64,000 bases of DNA from VBWE01 sp943372645 (GTDB taxonomy: Bacteria > Bacteroidota > Bacteroidia > Palsa-965): positions 85,656 to 149,655 of the forward strand of contig CALRZN010000012.1 in assembly GCA_943372645.1 (NCBI GenBank), written 5' to 3'. The notes beneath the pieces were generated by a model. The model made no database searches, had not been told where the DNA came from, and worked only from the letters and a program-made list of their open reading frames with translations. The stretch's first letter is position 1, and each line of letters begins with the position of its first letter. The translations under genes were made by a program, and so were the position numbers. Positions 30,844 through 41,159 of the stretch are shown here, in pieces.

Positions 30844-33813
30844 TTAATTTGGTTTTATTTTCTCCAGCAGTGTTTCAATCTGTTTCTGCTGTTCGGCATT
30901 TGCTTTTTTCAGTGCTTCAAGCTGTGCCTGTTGTTCCTGTACTGCTTTTACGAGCGGTACCACAAACTGGCTGTACGCGACGGAATAGTTGTCGCTGCTG
31001 TTTTCGGGTGCGTGTACCCCGTCGAATACAAACCCGCTGGCTTTGGCGGCTGCTTCTACTTCCTGTGCAATGAAACCGGTGTGTACGATTTTTTCAGCGG
31101 TTGCAAAGTCCATCCGTTCCTGTGCTTTGCTGCGCACCGAATCGGGTTCATTGCTGCGCAGGAAATTATCGAACTTGCGGCATTCAAAATTATACGTAAC
31201 CGGGCGAAGCATCATAATAAAATCGAGTCCGCCCACATTTTCGCGCACGTTGGTTTTGAAACGGCCATCGGAAGGAAAGGAATATGCAACAGGGCCTTCG
31301 ACAACAGTAACAGATGACGCACCGATGCGCACTTTCGAATTCTGGTTCACAACGGCTGCTGCACCTACCGCAGTAGCATAGTTCATGTTTGTACCCGAAA
31401 CATCGGCGTATGCACCAAGAGCAGTGTTATAATAACCGCTTTGATTCGTAAACATGGCATTGTATCCAAACCCGGAGTTGTCGTCGCCGGTGGTAGTCTG
31501 TTGCAGGGAAGAGTATCCGTAAGCGGCGTTTTGATAACCGGTCGTGTTGGCACCCAGCGAAGCACCCGTGGCCAGGTTCGCATATCCCGTGGTATTTGCA
31601 TACAGCGAATAGGCGCCGATGGCGGTATTCAGATTACCGGTCGTATTAAACGTGAGTGTGCGGTAACCTAAAGCAGTGTTGTTGATACCGGTGGTGTTTG
31701 CGTTCATTACTTCGTGGCCGATGGCTACGTTGTTAAACGCAGTGGTGTTGTTGTTCAGGGTTTGATCGCCAATGGCAATATTAAAACTGCCGACGGTATT
31801 GGCGTATAACGCATCACGCCCGATGGCTACGTTCCCGTTGCCCGTGGTGTTATTATGCAGTGCGTTTATACCGTGTGCATTGTTGTCGCTGCCGGTGGTG
31901 TTTGTATACAGCGCGCCGTTACCGGTAGCCGTATTGGAAACACCGGTAGTGGTATACAGCATGGCATTTACACCTACAGCCACGTTGTTACTGCCTGATG
32001 TATTTGATCCAAGTGCGCTGACACCAACCGCAACGTTGCTGAAGCCGGTGGTGTTGCTGTAAAGCGCACTCATGCCGAGTGCGCTGTTTTCACTGCCGGT
32101 GGTGTTTGAAAACAAAGCGCCGTTACCGATAATTGTATTGAAAAGCCCGGTAGTGGAATTGCGCATGGCGTTTACACCAACAGCCACGTTGTTATTTCCT
32201 GATGTATTGGCTGCAAGTGCAGTAACTCCGACGGCCACGTTGTCGCTCCCGGTTACGGTTCCGATACCAAGCGCCTGTTTACCTAAGGCCGTGTTGTTAC
32301 TTCCCGTGGTGGCCCCTGCCAATGCCGACTGGCCTATCGCGGTGTTGAAACTGCCCGTGGTGCTTTGCTGCAGCGATGAAGTACCTACCGAAGTATTGGA
32401 GGTCCCCGTTGTGTTAAAATTAAGAGCACCTAAACCAACTGCAACGTTTGAATTGCCAGAAGTGCTGTAACGAAGTGCATTGGCACCGATAGCTGTGTTG
32501 TGCAGCCCGCCGGTATTGGTAGCCATTGCATACGATCCGATAGCAATATTAAAACTAAGGCCAGTGTTTGCTGTCAGCGCGTTGTAGCCAATTGCAATAT
32601 TGTTTGTGCCCAGCGTATTCATATATAAAGCACCACTGCCGATTGCTATATTAAATTGACCGCCTGTGTTCGAAAGCATGGCGCCGTTGCCCAGTGCGCA
32701 GTTGTCGCTGCCGGTGGTGTTTAAATACATGGCTCCATAACCGACTGCGGCATTGCGTTCGCCCGTAGTATTGTACTGCAATGCACTTGCCCCGTTTGCG
32801 GTATTGCCAGAACCGGTGGTGTTGCTGAACATGGCATGTGAACCGGTTGCGGTGTTGTATGCACCTGTTGTATTGCTATACAAAGAATAGTTTCCGAGCC
32901 CGCTGTTGTAGTTGCCGGAATTATTACTGTAAAGCGCATAGTGCCCGATGGCCAGGTTGTACGAGCTGGCTGTTGTGCCGAGGTAAAGCGCATTGTAACC
33001 CAGCGCAACGTTGTAGGTGCCGGAAATATTGCCGGCCATGGTGCCATGACCAATTGCAATGTTATACGTGCCGCTGGAATTGGCCACGAGTGCATTGGAA
33101 CCCATGGCGATGTTATTTGAACCGGTTGTATTTCCAATGAGCGAATAATACCCCAGTGCCATGTTATTATTCCCGGTGGTGTTGTTGTGCATCGATTCTT
33201 CGCCGATGGCCATGTTTGCTACGCCCGAAGTATTCAGCAACAGTGAATTGTGCCCGATGGCCACGTTGTACGCACCGGTGGTGTTGGAAGCCCCGGCCGC
33301 ACTGCCGATAAAAATGTTTGCATTGTTCGTAAGATCATCAGCCGCACCGGCCATATCGCCGATGAAAACAGAAAGCCCGGTATTAAAAACTTCAATCTGC
33401 CCTTTGGTGGTGATGCGCACGCGTTCAATGCTGTTTGTTTTTATACTCAGCGATTGGTTGTCGCTTGTGCCGAGGTAATTGGTGCCGACTACTGTGCCTG
33501 CATTTCCCGTCGTAAGCCAGCCTGTTCCGCCGCTGCCGGTTGCCAACGGTACCCAGGTTGTTCCGTTGAAATAATAAAACAGGTTGAGGCTCGTGTCATA
33601 TACAATAAGACCGGTAGCCGGTGCTGCGATGGCGGTGCGCTGTACGGTACTCATGCGCGGCATAAGCAAACCGGACGTGGTGGAGGCCACATCAAGCATG
33701 GCTGATGTGTTGGGTGTTGCGCCGGTGGCATTGATGCCTACATTTTGTGCGGCAAGGCCGGATGCCTGGGTAATTACAAAAACAAGTGCAAGCGAACGGA
33801 CGTATTTTTTCAT
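30844..33813 (-). CDS. Secreted repeat fibre with S74 intramolecular chaperone
   Basis: A 989-residue protein: signal peptide (MKKYVRSLALVFVITQASGLAAQ), a start shared with Bacteroidetes surface fibres (NVGINATGATPNTSAMLDV), then about 37 tandem 17-residue repeats of the form NTTGxxNxAxGxxALxx (about 180-810), and a C-terminal peptidase S74 domain (SDGRFKTNVRENVGGLDFI, TGFIAQEVE, YSQFVVPLVKAVQ) with a final coiled coil. The repeats resemble the beta-roll heads of YadA-like trimeric adhesins and phage tail fibres; the S74 domain would drive trimerisation and cut itself off. Not part of a phage region here: neighbours are ordinary host genes. Confidence 0.9.
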   Translation of the reverse strand: MKKYVRSLALVFVITQASGLAAQNVGINATGATPNTSAMLDVASTTSGLLMPRMSTVQRTAIAAPATGLIVYDTSLNLFYYFNGTTWVPLATGSGGTGWLTTGNAGTVVGTNYLGTSDNQSLSIKTNSIERVRITTKGQIEVFNTGLSVFIGDMAGAADDLTNNANIFIGSAAGASNTTGAYNVAIGHNSLLLNTSGVANMAIGEESMHNNTTGNNNMALGYYSLIGNTTGSNNIAMGSNALVANSSGTYNIAIGHGTMAGNISGTYNVALGYNALYLGTTASSYNLAIGHYALYSNNSGNYNSGLGNYSLYSNTTGAYNTATGSHAMFSNTTGSGNTANGASALQYNTTGERNAAVGYGAMYLNTTGSDNCALGNGAMLSNTGGQFNIAIGSGALYMNTLGTNNIAIGYNALTANTGLSFNIAIGSYAMATNTGGLHNTAIGANALRYSTSGNSNVAVGLGALNFNTTGTSNTSVGTSSLQQSTTGSFNTAIGQSALAGATTGSNNTALGKQALGIGTVTGSDNVAVGVTALAANTSGNNNVAVGVNAMRNSTTGLFNTIIGNGALFSNTTGSENSALGMSALYSNTTGFSNVAVGVSALGSNTSGSNNVAVGVNAMLYTTTGVSNTATGNGALYTNTTGSDNNAHGINALHNNTTGNGNVAIGRDALYANTVGSFNIAIGDQTLNNNTTAFNNVAIGHEVMNANTTGINNTALGYRTLTFNTTGNLNTAIGAYSLYANTTGYANLATGASLGANTTGYQNAAYGYSSLQQTTTGDDNSGFGYNAMFTNQSGYYNTALGAYADVSGTNMNYATAVGAAAVVNQNSKVRIGASSVTVVEGPVAYSFPSDGRFKTNVRENVGGLDFIMMLRPVTYNFECRKFDNFLRSNEPDSVRSKAQERMDFATAEKIVHTGFIAQEVEAAAKASGFVFDGVHAPENSSDNYSVAYSQFVVPLVKAVQEQQAQLEALKKANAEQQKQIETLLEKIKPN

Positions 33814-33963
33814 CGGGTCTGTATTATTTGAACGATTAAAAATACCGTGAAAACCCGCGCCCGGTTTCGGGTTCCGGGCAATATCCCCCGTTATTCCCCC
33901 GTTCGGGGGAGCGCACCATCACTCGTTTGTCAAGGCATTTCGTAATTTTAATTCCGGAATACA

Positions 33964-36900
33964 ATGAACAACCATTTCCCTGTTTTGAAAATTACCTGTG
34001 CAGCAAAAAAAACGGCGATACAACTCAGTTGCTTCGTATTGTTTTTGTGTTGCTTCGTGCATGCGTATGCACAATCGCCGGTGTTTGAAAAAACAGGTTT
34101 TGAAAACGGTTTGCCCGAAGAACACATCAAATTTACATTCCGCGACAGCAGGGGCATGGTGTGGGTGGGCGGCACCAACGGGCTTTACCGGTACGACGGG
34201 TATGCATTCCGCGCGTACCGCAACAATCCGGCGGATACGCACAGCCTGTGCAATAACAATATCAACCACATTGCCGAAGATGCACGCGGCCGGATATGGA
34301 TCGGTACAGATAACGGGCTCTGTTTTTTCGAACGGCAAACAAATCGTTTTACCACACTCCGGGTTTTTGAAAACGGAACAGCTATTTCTGCCGTTCCGTT
34401 TACGCGTTTATTTGTGGATGCAAATCAGATCATCTGGGCGGGCACTTTCCGCAAAGGGGTATTTGCTTTTGATGAAAACGGGAAACTGGTAAATCAAATC
34501 CGGTTTACGGAGGAAGAGGTTTTGTCACGCGGCAATGAAATAACCGGAATCCAGTTTGAACCCGGAGGGTCGTTGTGGGTTACTACGCTTTTCGGATTGT
34601 ACCGTGTACAGCCGCAGGGCAGGAATTACATGCAGTTTACATTAGACAAACATCTGCCGGGCGGGAAAAATTTCCAGAATTTATTTACCGCGCAGCCGAA
34701 GCCTGACCCTAAAAATAAACGACTGTTATGGATAAGTACCTGGGGCGACGGGCTGGCGGCTTTTGACCAGGAGCTGCAACAATTTACAACCTATCTGCCT
34801 TTCCCGGAAAAACATCCGGCCGGAACAACGAACATCATCACGGATTTTCTTTTTGCCGACGATACCACGATACTGGCCTGCTGCGAAAAAGGATTGCTGC
34901 GTTTTGATACACGCACACACCGTTTCACATTGTCCGGACGCATTCCCGGCGCTGCGTATTCGCTGGGGGCTGAATTTCCGACACGCATTCACCGCGACCG
35001 GGAAGGTATTGTGTGGCTTTCCACTTCAGAAGGATTGTACCGGATTAATCCGTTGCTGCAGGCGTTTCACTACAACGAAATACTGGCCACCGAAAAACGC
35101 ATGGGGCCGGTGTGTATGGAAAATGACAGCACGTTCTGGTATGCCACCATGTTCGAAAACCGCCGGCTTGTTTCGCTCAATCTGAAAAACAATGCGATGC
35201 AGACCATTCCCATGCCGGAGCTGGATGCGGGTAATATTGAAGTGATGGACATGGCTTTTGATGCTTCGGGAACCCTCTGGCTGGCCACCACACGCGGCAT
35301 TTTTTCACTGAAGCGGAATGCCCGTAAACCGGAACGTGCTTTGGTGCACAGCGATAAAAATCATCCCGGCAATTTTATTTATACGTCCATGATTGAGGTG
35401 ATGAACCGGAACCTGTTTTTTGGTACACAGGTAAGCGGGCTGGTGATGTATGATTGCGACGAGAAAAAATTTACACACTTTACGAAAGCCACTACCCGTG
35501 GATTTTTAAACGACTCGTCCTGTGTATGGCTCAGTACAGGTGAACCCGGAACACTTTGGATGACTGGAAAATATACCGGTATGATGAAGTTACAGCATGG
35601 CCGGTTTACACCGCTGCCGATGCCCGATGCATTCCGGCTCCGGCATTTTGGGTATGAAATGAGTGATATCCGTTACCGGAAAGGTGACGGACTTTTTATC
35701 GCATCGCGTTCGCGTTCGGTAACACGGCTGAATCCCGAAAAAAAAATCGGGCAGGAAGAACCGGTGCATTTTGATGCACGTAAAAACATGCATATTTCGT
35801 TGGTGTATTCAATCTGCCTCGATGCGCTGAATACGCTTTGGGTTGGCGGTTACGGCGATATTTACCGCATAACCGGCGATTCCGTTCACTACATAGAAGA
35901 ACTCGGGAAACTTTTGCGCAAGGATGTAGTGAGCCTGGAATATATCGCAGCTAACAAAACGGTTTTTGCTGTCGGGCCGAATGTGTTTCTGAAAACGGAC
36001 TTTGATTACAAACTGCCGCAGCAGCTGGATGTATTTATTGACCGGTACACCATCCGCGATTCGGTAATTGTATGCGCGCAGAATCCCGGGCCATTGCTGC
36101 TGGCACACGACCAGAATGCATTCCGTTTCGAATTTGCTGCACCTGATTATTTTCACCCGAAAGCAATCCGTTACCGTTATAAATTGCAGGGACATGATCC
36201 GTACTGGACCGATGCCGGTGAAACACGCACGCTCAACTATGCGAATATTCCGCCCGGCGAATATGTGCTCTATATAGAAGCATGGGATTCGGAGTCGCCC
36301 GGCCGCAAAGTTGTTTTTAAACTGCCGGTGAAAATTGTGCCTGCTTTTTACCAGACGCTATGGTTTAAAACATTGATGGTGCTGCTCGTGTTCGCCATTG
36401 TATTCGGATTGTTTTACATATTCCGCGTACAGCGCCTGAAAGTGAAACTGGCGGAGCTGGAAAAAGAACAGGCTTCGCAGCGCATCCGTGAAGCCATTTC
36501 AGCAGACATACACGATGAAATAGGAGCGGGGCTTACGCTGATTTCCCTGCAGGGCCAATCGTCGCTGCGCCATTTTGAAACGGATGCGCAGAAAACAAAG
36601 ACGGTGATGCAGGGCATGATTAAAAATGCGCAGCTGCTGGCGCAAAGCCTTGGCGAAATTGTGTGGTCGGTGAATCCGAAATACGATACGCTGCATCACT
36701 TCCTGGCCTTTATCCGGAATTATTGTCACAATTTTCTCGAAGAATCCGGCTTTGCGTATGAGGTGAATGTTGATGATTCATTAGCCGATATAAAACTGTC
36801 GCCGGAAGTACGCCGCAACCTGCTGATGATTGTGAAAGAAGCACTCAACAATGCAACAAAATATTCAAATGGTAACCATATTGTGATTGCATTCGGCAAA

Positions 36901-37083
36901 AACAATGGCACGTATTTTTTATCGGTGGAAGATAATGGTACGGTGTTTCAGCCTTCAGAAACCCGCACGGGCAATGGTATTCCGGGGATGAGGACACGTG
37001 CGGCCAAAGCCGGCTGGGAAATTGACATTACGTTTACAGCAGGGCAGGGCGTGCGTGTGTATGCTGCCGGTCCGTTACGATAA
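33964..37083 (+). CDS. Two-component regulator propeller sensor histidine kinase
   Basis: A 1039-residue membrane sensor. Order: signal/membrane segment (about 20-36), periplasmic propeller repeats (GMVWVGGTNGLYRYDGY, GRIWIGTDNGLCFFE, GIVWLSTSEGLYRIN), Y_Y_Y domain (about 720-780), one membrane helix (LMVLLVFAIVFGLFYIF), then a NarL-type kinase core with the phospho-acceptor H850 in ADIHDEIGAG and the ATPase N-box KEALNNATKYS. It lacks the AraC output of hybrid Bacteroides systems; the output is the separate LuxR-type regulator 75 bases downstream. The sensed signal is unknown. Confidence 0.92.
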   Translation: MNNHFPVLKITCAAKKTAIQLSCFVLFLCCFVHAYAQSPVFEKTGFENGLPEEHIKFTFRDSRGMVWVGGTNGLYRYDGYAFRAYRNNPADTHSLCNNNINHIAEDARGRIWIGTDNGLCFFERQTNRFTTLRVFENGTAISAVPFTRLFVDANQIIWAGTFRKGVFAFDENGKLVNQIRFTEEEVLSRGNEITGIQFEPGGSLWVTTLFGLYRVQPQGRNYMQFTLDKHLPGGKNFQNLFTAQPKPDPKNKRLLWISTWGDGLAAFDQELQQFTTYLPFPEKHPAGTTNIITDFLFADDTTILACCEKGLLRFDTRTHRFTLSGRIPGAAYSLGAEFPTRIHRDREGIVWLSTSEGLYRINPLLQAFHYNEILATEKRMGPVCMENDSTFWYATMFENRRLVSLNLKNNAMQTIPMPELDAGNIEVMDMAFDASGTLWLATTRGIFSLKRNARKPERALVHSDKNHPGNFIYTSMIEVMNRNLFFGTQVSGLVMYDCDEKKFTHFTKATTRGFLNDSSCVWLSTGEPGTLWMTGKYTGMMKLQHGRFTPLPMPDAFRLRHFGYEMSDIRYRKGDGLFIASRSRSVTRLNPEKKIGQEEPVHFDARKNMHISLVYSICLDALNTLWVGGYGDIYRITGDSVHYIEELGKLLRKDVVSLEYIAANKTVFAVGPNVFLKTDFDYKLPQQLDVFIDRYTIRDSVIVCAQNPGPLLLAHDQNAFRFEFAAPDYFHPKAIRYRYKLQGHDPYWTDAGETRTLNYANIPPGEYVLYIEAWDSESPGRKVVFKLPVKIVPAFYQTLWFKTLMVLLVFAIVFGLFYIFRVQRLKVKLAELEKEQASQRIREAISADIHDEIGAGLTLISLQGQSSLRHFETDAQKTKTVMQGMIKNAQLLAQSLGEIVWSVNPKYDTLHHFLAFIRNYCHNFLEESGFAYEVNVDDSLADIKLSPEVRRNLLMIVKEALNNATKYSNGNHIVIAFGKNNGTYFLSVEDNGTVFQPSETRTGNGIPGMRTRAAKAGWEIDITFTAGQGVRVYAAGPLR

Positions 37084-37158
37084 ACTGCGTTATAAATACC
37101 ACTTCTTTCACCCGTTGCATAAAAAAATACGTTTGAAATATTTCCGTAATTTGTTGTC

Positions 37159-37800
37159 ATGACACCGATCCGAGTAACTATTGTTGAAGATGTGCTTGAT
37201 ATCCGCGCAATGCTGGTGGACGTTATTACTGCCAACCCGGAATTTGAACTGCTGGCCGGTTACGAAAACGGGGATGCCTTTTTAAAAAGCATCGGGGAAC
37301 ATCCGCACGAAGTGGTGCTGATGGACATCAACATGCCGGGTACCAATGGCATTGACTGTATCCGCCAGGCCAAAGCGGTGCATCCGGGCATGCAATTCCT
37401 GGTGTGTACGGTTTTCGAAGATCACGGGCATATTTTCCAGGCGCTGTGTGCAGGCGCTACGGGATATATCCTGAAAGGTACAAGCAACGAAAAACTGTTC
37501 CAGGCCATCCGCGATATTCATTCCGGTGGAGCGCCCATGTCGGCGGTGGTTGCGCGGCTGGTGGTAAACTCATTTAATAAAGGCGATGTGCTTTCGGTGC
37601 CGGAAACCAACCGGTTGTCAGAACGCGAAAAAGAAGTGCTCGACCTGCTTTCCAAAGGTCACCGCAACAAAGAAATAGCCGCAAAACTTTTTGTAAGCAC
37701 CGAAACGGTAAAAACACACCTGAAAAATATTTACGAAAAACTGCAGGTCAATTCACGTTCTGCGGCGGTGAGTGTGTTTTCGGGGATGAAAAAATCGTAA
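37159..37800 (+). CDS. NarL/LuxR-family response regulator
   Basis: A 213-residue regulator: receiver domain with acidic EDVLD near the N-terminus and phospho-acceptor D56 in VLMDINMPG, then a LuxR-type helix-turn-helix at about 150-205 (LSEREKEVLDLLSKGHRNKEIAAKLFVSTETVKTHL in two segments). It is the cognate partner of the propeller kinase upstream. It converges with the rluF-like gene, 5 bases apart, without a visible terminator. Confidence 0.93.
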   Translation: MTPIRVTIVEDVLDIRAMLVDVITANPEFELLAGYENGDAFLKSIGEHPHEVVLMDINMPGTNGIDCIRQAKAVHPGMQFLVCTVFEDHGHIFQALCAGATGYILKGTSNEKLFQAIRDIHSGGAPMSAVVARLVVNSFNKGDVLSVPETNRLSEREKEVLDLLSKGHRNKEIAAKLFVSTETVKTHLKNIYEKLQVNSRSAAVSVFSGMKKS

Positions 37801-37805
37801 TCAGA

Positions 37806-38531
37806 TTATTGTTCCTGCTTTTCAAGTCCGGCCATTTTAAAAAGCGCATTCCGTTCGGCATCGGTTAAGGGCATTGCTTCGCCCGGCTGCAAATCCGCAA
37901 TTAAAATATTTGCAATGCGGATGCGTTTCAGAAAAACCACTTCGTGACCCAGTTTGTAACACATGCGGCGGATCTGCCGGTTTAACCCCTGCGTGAGGAT
38001 GATGCCGAACGTGTCCGGCGATTGATTGATCCGCCATACATCCGTGGCACGGGTCTGCTGTCCCATAATGGTTACGCCGCTGCGCATGTGTTCGAGAAAC
38101 GCATCATCAAACGGTTGTTCGGTTTGCACGATGTATTCTTTTTCCTGGTGCGCGCTGCTGTTGGCAATGGCGTTGAAGATGCGGCCATCGTCGGTGAGTA
38201 TCACCAGCCCTTCCGAGGCTTTATCGAGGCGGCCTACAAAATGAAAATCGAAACCGGGATCAATTACTTCGTAAATATTTCCGGGAATGGTTTTGTTTTT
38301 GGTGCACTCAATACCGCGGGGTTTGTACATTTTCAGGTACGTAAATATTTTTCCCTGCTGGATGATTTCACCTTTGCAGGTAACCTGCTGCCAGTATTCG
38401 ATCTTGGTTGATGGCGCAACCGTTTTTCCGTTTACTTTGGCAAAGCCTTGTGTAACGAGCAGTTCGGCTTCCGTTTTGCTGCAACTGTAATAGCGTGAAA
38501 GCAACAGGTGCAGCCGTGTAACGCCGGGCAT
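37806..38531 (-). CDS. rluF: 23S rRNA pseudouridine synthase (RluF-like)
   Basis: A 241-residue RsuA/RluB-family enzyme with an N-terminal S4 RNA-binding domain (LLLSRYYSCSKTEAELLVTQGFAKVNGK) and the pseudouridine synthase motif GRLDKASEGL with catalytic D103. QGLNRQIRRMCYKLG is also conserved. The pattern fits RluF, which modifies helix 80-area uridines of 23S rRNA. Its ATG overlaps the TAA of the upstream methyltransferase by one base (TAATG), so it is translated at the end of the lipid operon. Confidence 0.88.
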   Translation of the reverse strand: MPGVTRLHLLLSRYYSCSKTEAELLVTQGFAKVNGKTVAPSTKIEYWQQVTCKGEIIQQGKIFTYLKMYKPRGIECTKNKTIPGNIYEVIDPGFDFHFVGRLDKASEGLVILTDDGRIFNAIANSSAHQEKEYIVQTEQPFDDAFLEHMRSGVTIMGQQTRATDVWRINQSPDTFGIILTQGLNRQIRRMCYKLGHEVVFLKRIRIANILIADLQPGEAMPLTDAERNALFKMAGLEKQEQ

Positions 38532-39763
38532 TACCAGTTCAGGTTATTCGGACGTGTGTACAGCAACTGCATCACGTTGATGTTGCGCATTGCAAAGGCG
38601 GCTTCGCAGTAGGAGAAATAATAATTCCATTTGCGCATAAAGCGGTCGTCAAATCCGAGTTGCAATACCCCTTCGCGCTGCGCGTTGAACGTTTTACGCC
38701 ATTCGGCCAGCGTGCGTGCGTAGTGGCGGCCGAGGTCTTTGATATCAACCAGTGTAAGATCACCGGCTTTGTTAATCGCCTCGTTCATGCGCCCCACGGA
38801 GGGCAGCAGCGATCCCGGGAAAATATGTTTCTGTATCCAGTCAACACCCGTGCGCAGCGATTCGTAACGTGCGTCGGGGCAGGTAATCACCTGCATGGCC
38901 AGCAAACCATCTTTCGCCAGCAGTTTTGTACACTGTGCAAAAAACACATCGAGAAATTCATCGCCAACCGCTTCCAGCATTTCTACGGATACAATACGGT
39001 CGAACGTACCGGTAACGTCGCGGTAATCGCTGAGCAGCACCGTTACTTTATCTTCCAGCCCGGCTGCTTTCACGCGTTCGGTGGCCAGTTTGTGCTGTTC
39101 TTCCGAAATGGTGACCGTGGTTACTTTGCATCCGTAGTGCGAAGCAATGTGTATCGCATTGGCGCCCCAGCCGCTGCCGATTTCAAGCACGTGCATCCCG
39201 GGCTTTAGGCGCATCTGCCGGCACAGGCGCTCGTATTTGGCGGTCTGCGCTTCGGCGAGCGTGTATGTTTCTTTTTCAAAGTAGCCGCTGGAGTAGGTCA
39301 TCGAAGGATCGAGCCAGAGTGCAAAAAAAGCATTGTTCAGATCATAATGTTCGCTGATGTTTTTGCGCGCGCCGTCTTTGTCGTTTGCACGTCGCCAGTG
39401 TGAAATGCGGTTGAAAAATTTCAGCACGTTTAAAACAGCCAGTTGTGTGCCGCCCGAAACCGGTGCGTATTCCACGTTGAGCAGAAACCAGGAGATGACA
39501 TTGGTAATGCTGCTGGTTTCCCATTGCCCGTCGGTATATGCTTCGCCGAAACCGATGTCGCCGTAAAGCACACAGCGTTTGAAAAACGAATCGTCCGTGA
39601 TGCGGATATCTGCCTGGATGCCGCCGGTGCCATCGCCGAATACCAGTTGTTCGCCCGAAGGCAGGGTCATTTCAAGTCGTCCTTTCGGCAGTTTTGAAAA
39701 GAGGCCAATAATAACGCGTTCGTAAAATGACGTTTTGCGTGTAAGGGCAATGGTTTGTGACAT
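38531..39763 (-). CDS. Cyclopropane-fatty-acyl-phospholipid synthase-like methyltransferase 1
   Basis: A 410-residue S-adenosylmethionine-dependent enzyme of the CFA/mycolic-acid cyclopropane synthase family. VLEIGSGWGANAIH is the SAM-binding motif; SEHYDLNNAFFALWLDPSMTYSSGYF is the conserved entry segment and QKHIFPGSLLPSV a typical later one. Length is that of full CFA synthases. It acts on unsaturated acyl chains in membrane lipid. It is the last lipid gene of the operon, preceded by a lipoprotein gene; a second family member occurs at 44011. Confidence 0.88.
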   Translation of the reverse strand: MSQTIALTRKTSFYERVIIGLFSKLPKGRLEMTLPSGEQLVFGDGTGGIQADIRITDDSFFKRCVLYGDIGFGEAYTDGQWETSSITNVISWFLLNVEYAPVSGGTQLAVLNVLKFFNRISHWRRANDKDGARKNISEHYDLNNAFFALWLDPSMTYSSGYFEKETYTLAEAQTAKYERLCRQMRLKPGMHVLEIGSGWGANAIHIASHYGCKVTTVTISEEQHKLATERVKAAGLEDKVTVLLSDYRDVTGTFDRIVSVEMLEAVGDEFLDVFFAQCTKLLAKDGLLAMQVITCPDARYESLRTGVDWIQKHIFPGSLLPSVGRMNEAINKAGDLTLVDIKDLGRHYARTLAEWRKTFNAQREGVLQLGFDDRFMRKWNYYFSYCEAAFAMRNINVMQLLYTRPNNLNW

Positions 39764-39784
39764 GCAGTTGTATAACGTTAAAAA

Positions 39785-41128
39785 TCAAAGTTGTTTTTTC
39801 CACAGTTGTTTGCCCGTGTTCCGGTCAATGGCAACCATGCTCAGCTGCGAAATATAAATCAGCTGGTTCCCAATGCAATCGAACCACTGGAAATCAAAAT
39901 CCGGGTTGCCGTCGGAGAACACGGTTTCAAACGAGCTCATCTGGTCGGCCCGCGAAGGATTGTAACAGATGCCGTACTGGTGGCTGCTCCATGTTTCGCG
40001 GAATGTGGAGTCGGCTACATTCATTTCTATTTTGCTGATGATGGCATGGCAGGTATCGCTGATATCAGCAGCATGCCACACGAAAAACATGCGTGGTTCA
40101 CCTGTGGGCTGCAGTATCCGATCTTCCAGGACGTGGTCATTCATGCTTCTTTTTGTTTTCAATTCGCGTCCGATGTTTTCCAGTTCGCGCACAAGGTCAT
40201 TATACATGTTATAAACCTTGCTGTCGTAGCCCGGTGCATTCCACGGACTGCCTGCGTTGTTCGCCAGCCAGTTGTGGGCGGCACGCAACGAATCCATGCT
40301 TCGCTGCACATTTGCACCTTGCAGCCTCATCCCGTTGTAGTATGCTGAATCATAAAGTGCCGCCCGTGTGTCGTCGCGGTCAATGATATACGAAGGATCG
40401 ATATAGGTCAGATTGTTTTCTTTTTTCGCCCATCCGAAAACGAGGTGTTTCCGTTTATCGCCGTTGCTGCTGATGTATTTGTCCACATCGTATTTGCCCT
40501 GGTTGCTCAGTGCATGTTCTTCCGCAAGCGATTCCGGCGGCGTTTCTTCGGTACGGGTTGCTTTGTGCGAGGCGGTGTTGTACCGGTAATGAAAACCCTG
40601 CTGGTCGGTAACAATAATATCGTTTGTGCCCGGAACCCATCCGTAAAAATCATTGATCTGCGACCATGTCGGACGCGCAAGCTGGATGGTTTTCAGATCG
40701 CCTTCCGCTTTCAGCTGTTCCTGGTTTTTGCTCACCAGCAGTGTTGTAATATCACGACAGTGCAAACCAAAATCCTCGCGCATGCCAAACATCCAGAGTT
40801 TATCGCCGAAAAAGCCGATGAGGTAACATTCATTGTCCTCCATGCCTTCGCCCAGCTCCACGCGGGCCACCACGTTACCGGTTTCGGGGTTGTACGTGGT
40901 AATGCGGAATTCGTTGTACCCGCTGATGTGTGTTACGCCGCCACCCGACGATTTCGAAGTCGCCTGGAAAACGCTTTCGAGTGTTACGATATAATCTTTG
41001 CCGTTGGTACGGCACACCACCACCTGTTTTACATCGTCGGCGTGGTCTTCCATTACGTCTTTATGAAAACAGGAGGGAAGGCCCGAAAGGAGCAGGATTC
41101 CCAGCAGGATGCGGAATGTGTTTTTCAT
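39785..41128 (-). CDS. Lipoprotein of unknown function in the lipid operon
   Basis: A 447-residue protein with a lipobox (LSGLPSC, Cys about 20). Repeated beta-rich segments (VVVCRTNGKDYIVTLESVF, LYGFFGDKLW-like strands, MVAIDRNTGKQLWKK at the end) suggest a propeller, perhaps PQQ-like at the C-terminus. I do not recognise a named family. It stands between DUF1365 and methyltransferase 1 in the same direction (31 and 21 bases), so it is probably co-expressed, but its role there is unclear. Confidence 0.6.
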   Translation of the reverse strand: MKNTFRILLGILLLSGLPSCFHKDVMEDHADDVKQVVVCRTNGKDYIVTLESVFQATSKSSGGGVTHISGYNEFRITTYNPETGNVVARVELGEGMEDNECYLIGFFGDKLWMFGMREDFGLHCRDITTLLVSKNQEQLKAEGDLKTIQLARPTWSQINDFYGWVPGTNDIIVTDQQGFHYRYNTASHKATRTEETPPESLAEEHALSNQGKYDVDKYISSNGDKRKHLVFGWAKKENNLTYIDPSYIIDRDDTRAALYDSAYYNGMRLQGANVQRSMDSLRAAHNWLANNAGSPWNAPGYDSKVYNMYNDLVRELENIGRELKTKRSMNDHVLEDRILQPTGEPRMFFVWHAADISDTCHAIISKIEMNVADSTFRETWSSHQYGICYNPSRADQMSSFETVFSDGNPDFDFQWFDCIGNQLIYISQLSMVAIDRNTGKQLWKKQL

Positions 41129-41159
41129 GACGGAAAGTTAATTGTTTTCGGAAAAGAAT

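Noticed and set aside
30533..31317. Plus-strand protein frames in the 30.5-31.3 kb region
   Set aside because: They cross hairpin repeats and the opposite strand of the S74 fibre gene, with low-complexity translations and no domain.
31772..33478. Long plus-strand frames opposite the S74 fibre gene
   Set aside because: They are a by-product of the 51-base coding repeat read on the other strand; the sequences are hydrophobic repeats of LPVV type with no known family.
30844..33813. Prophage remnant around the S74 fibre
   Set aside because: Neighbours are a T9SS protein and a two-component kinase; no capsid, terminase or integrase gene is present.
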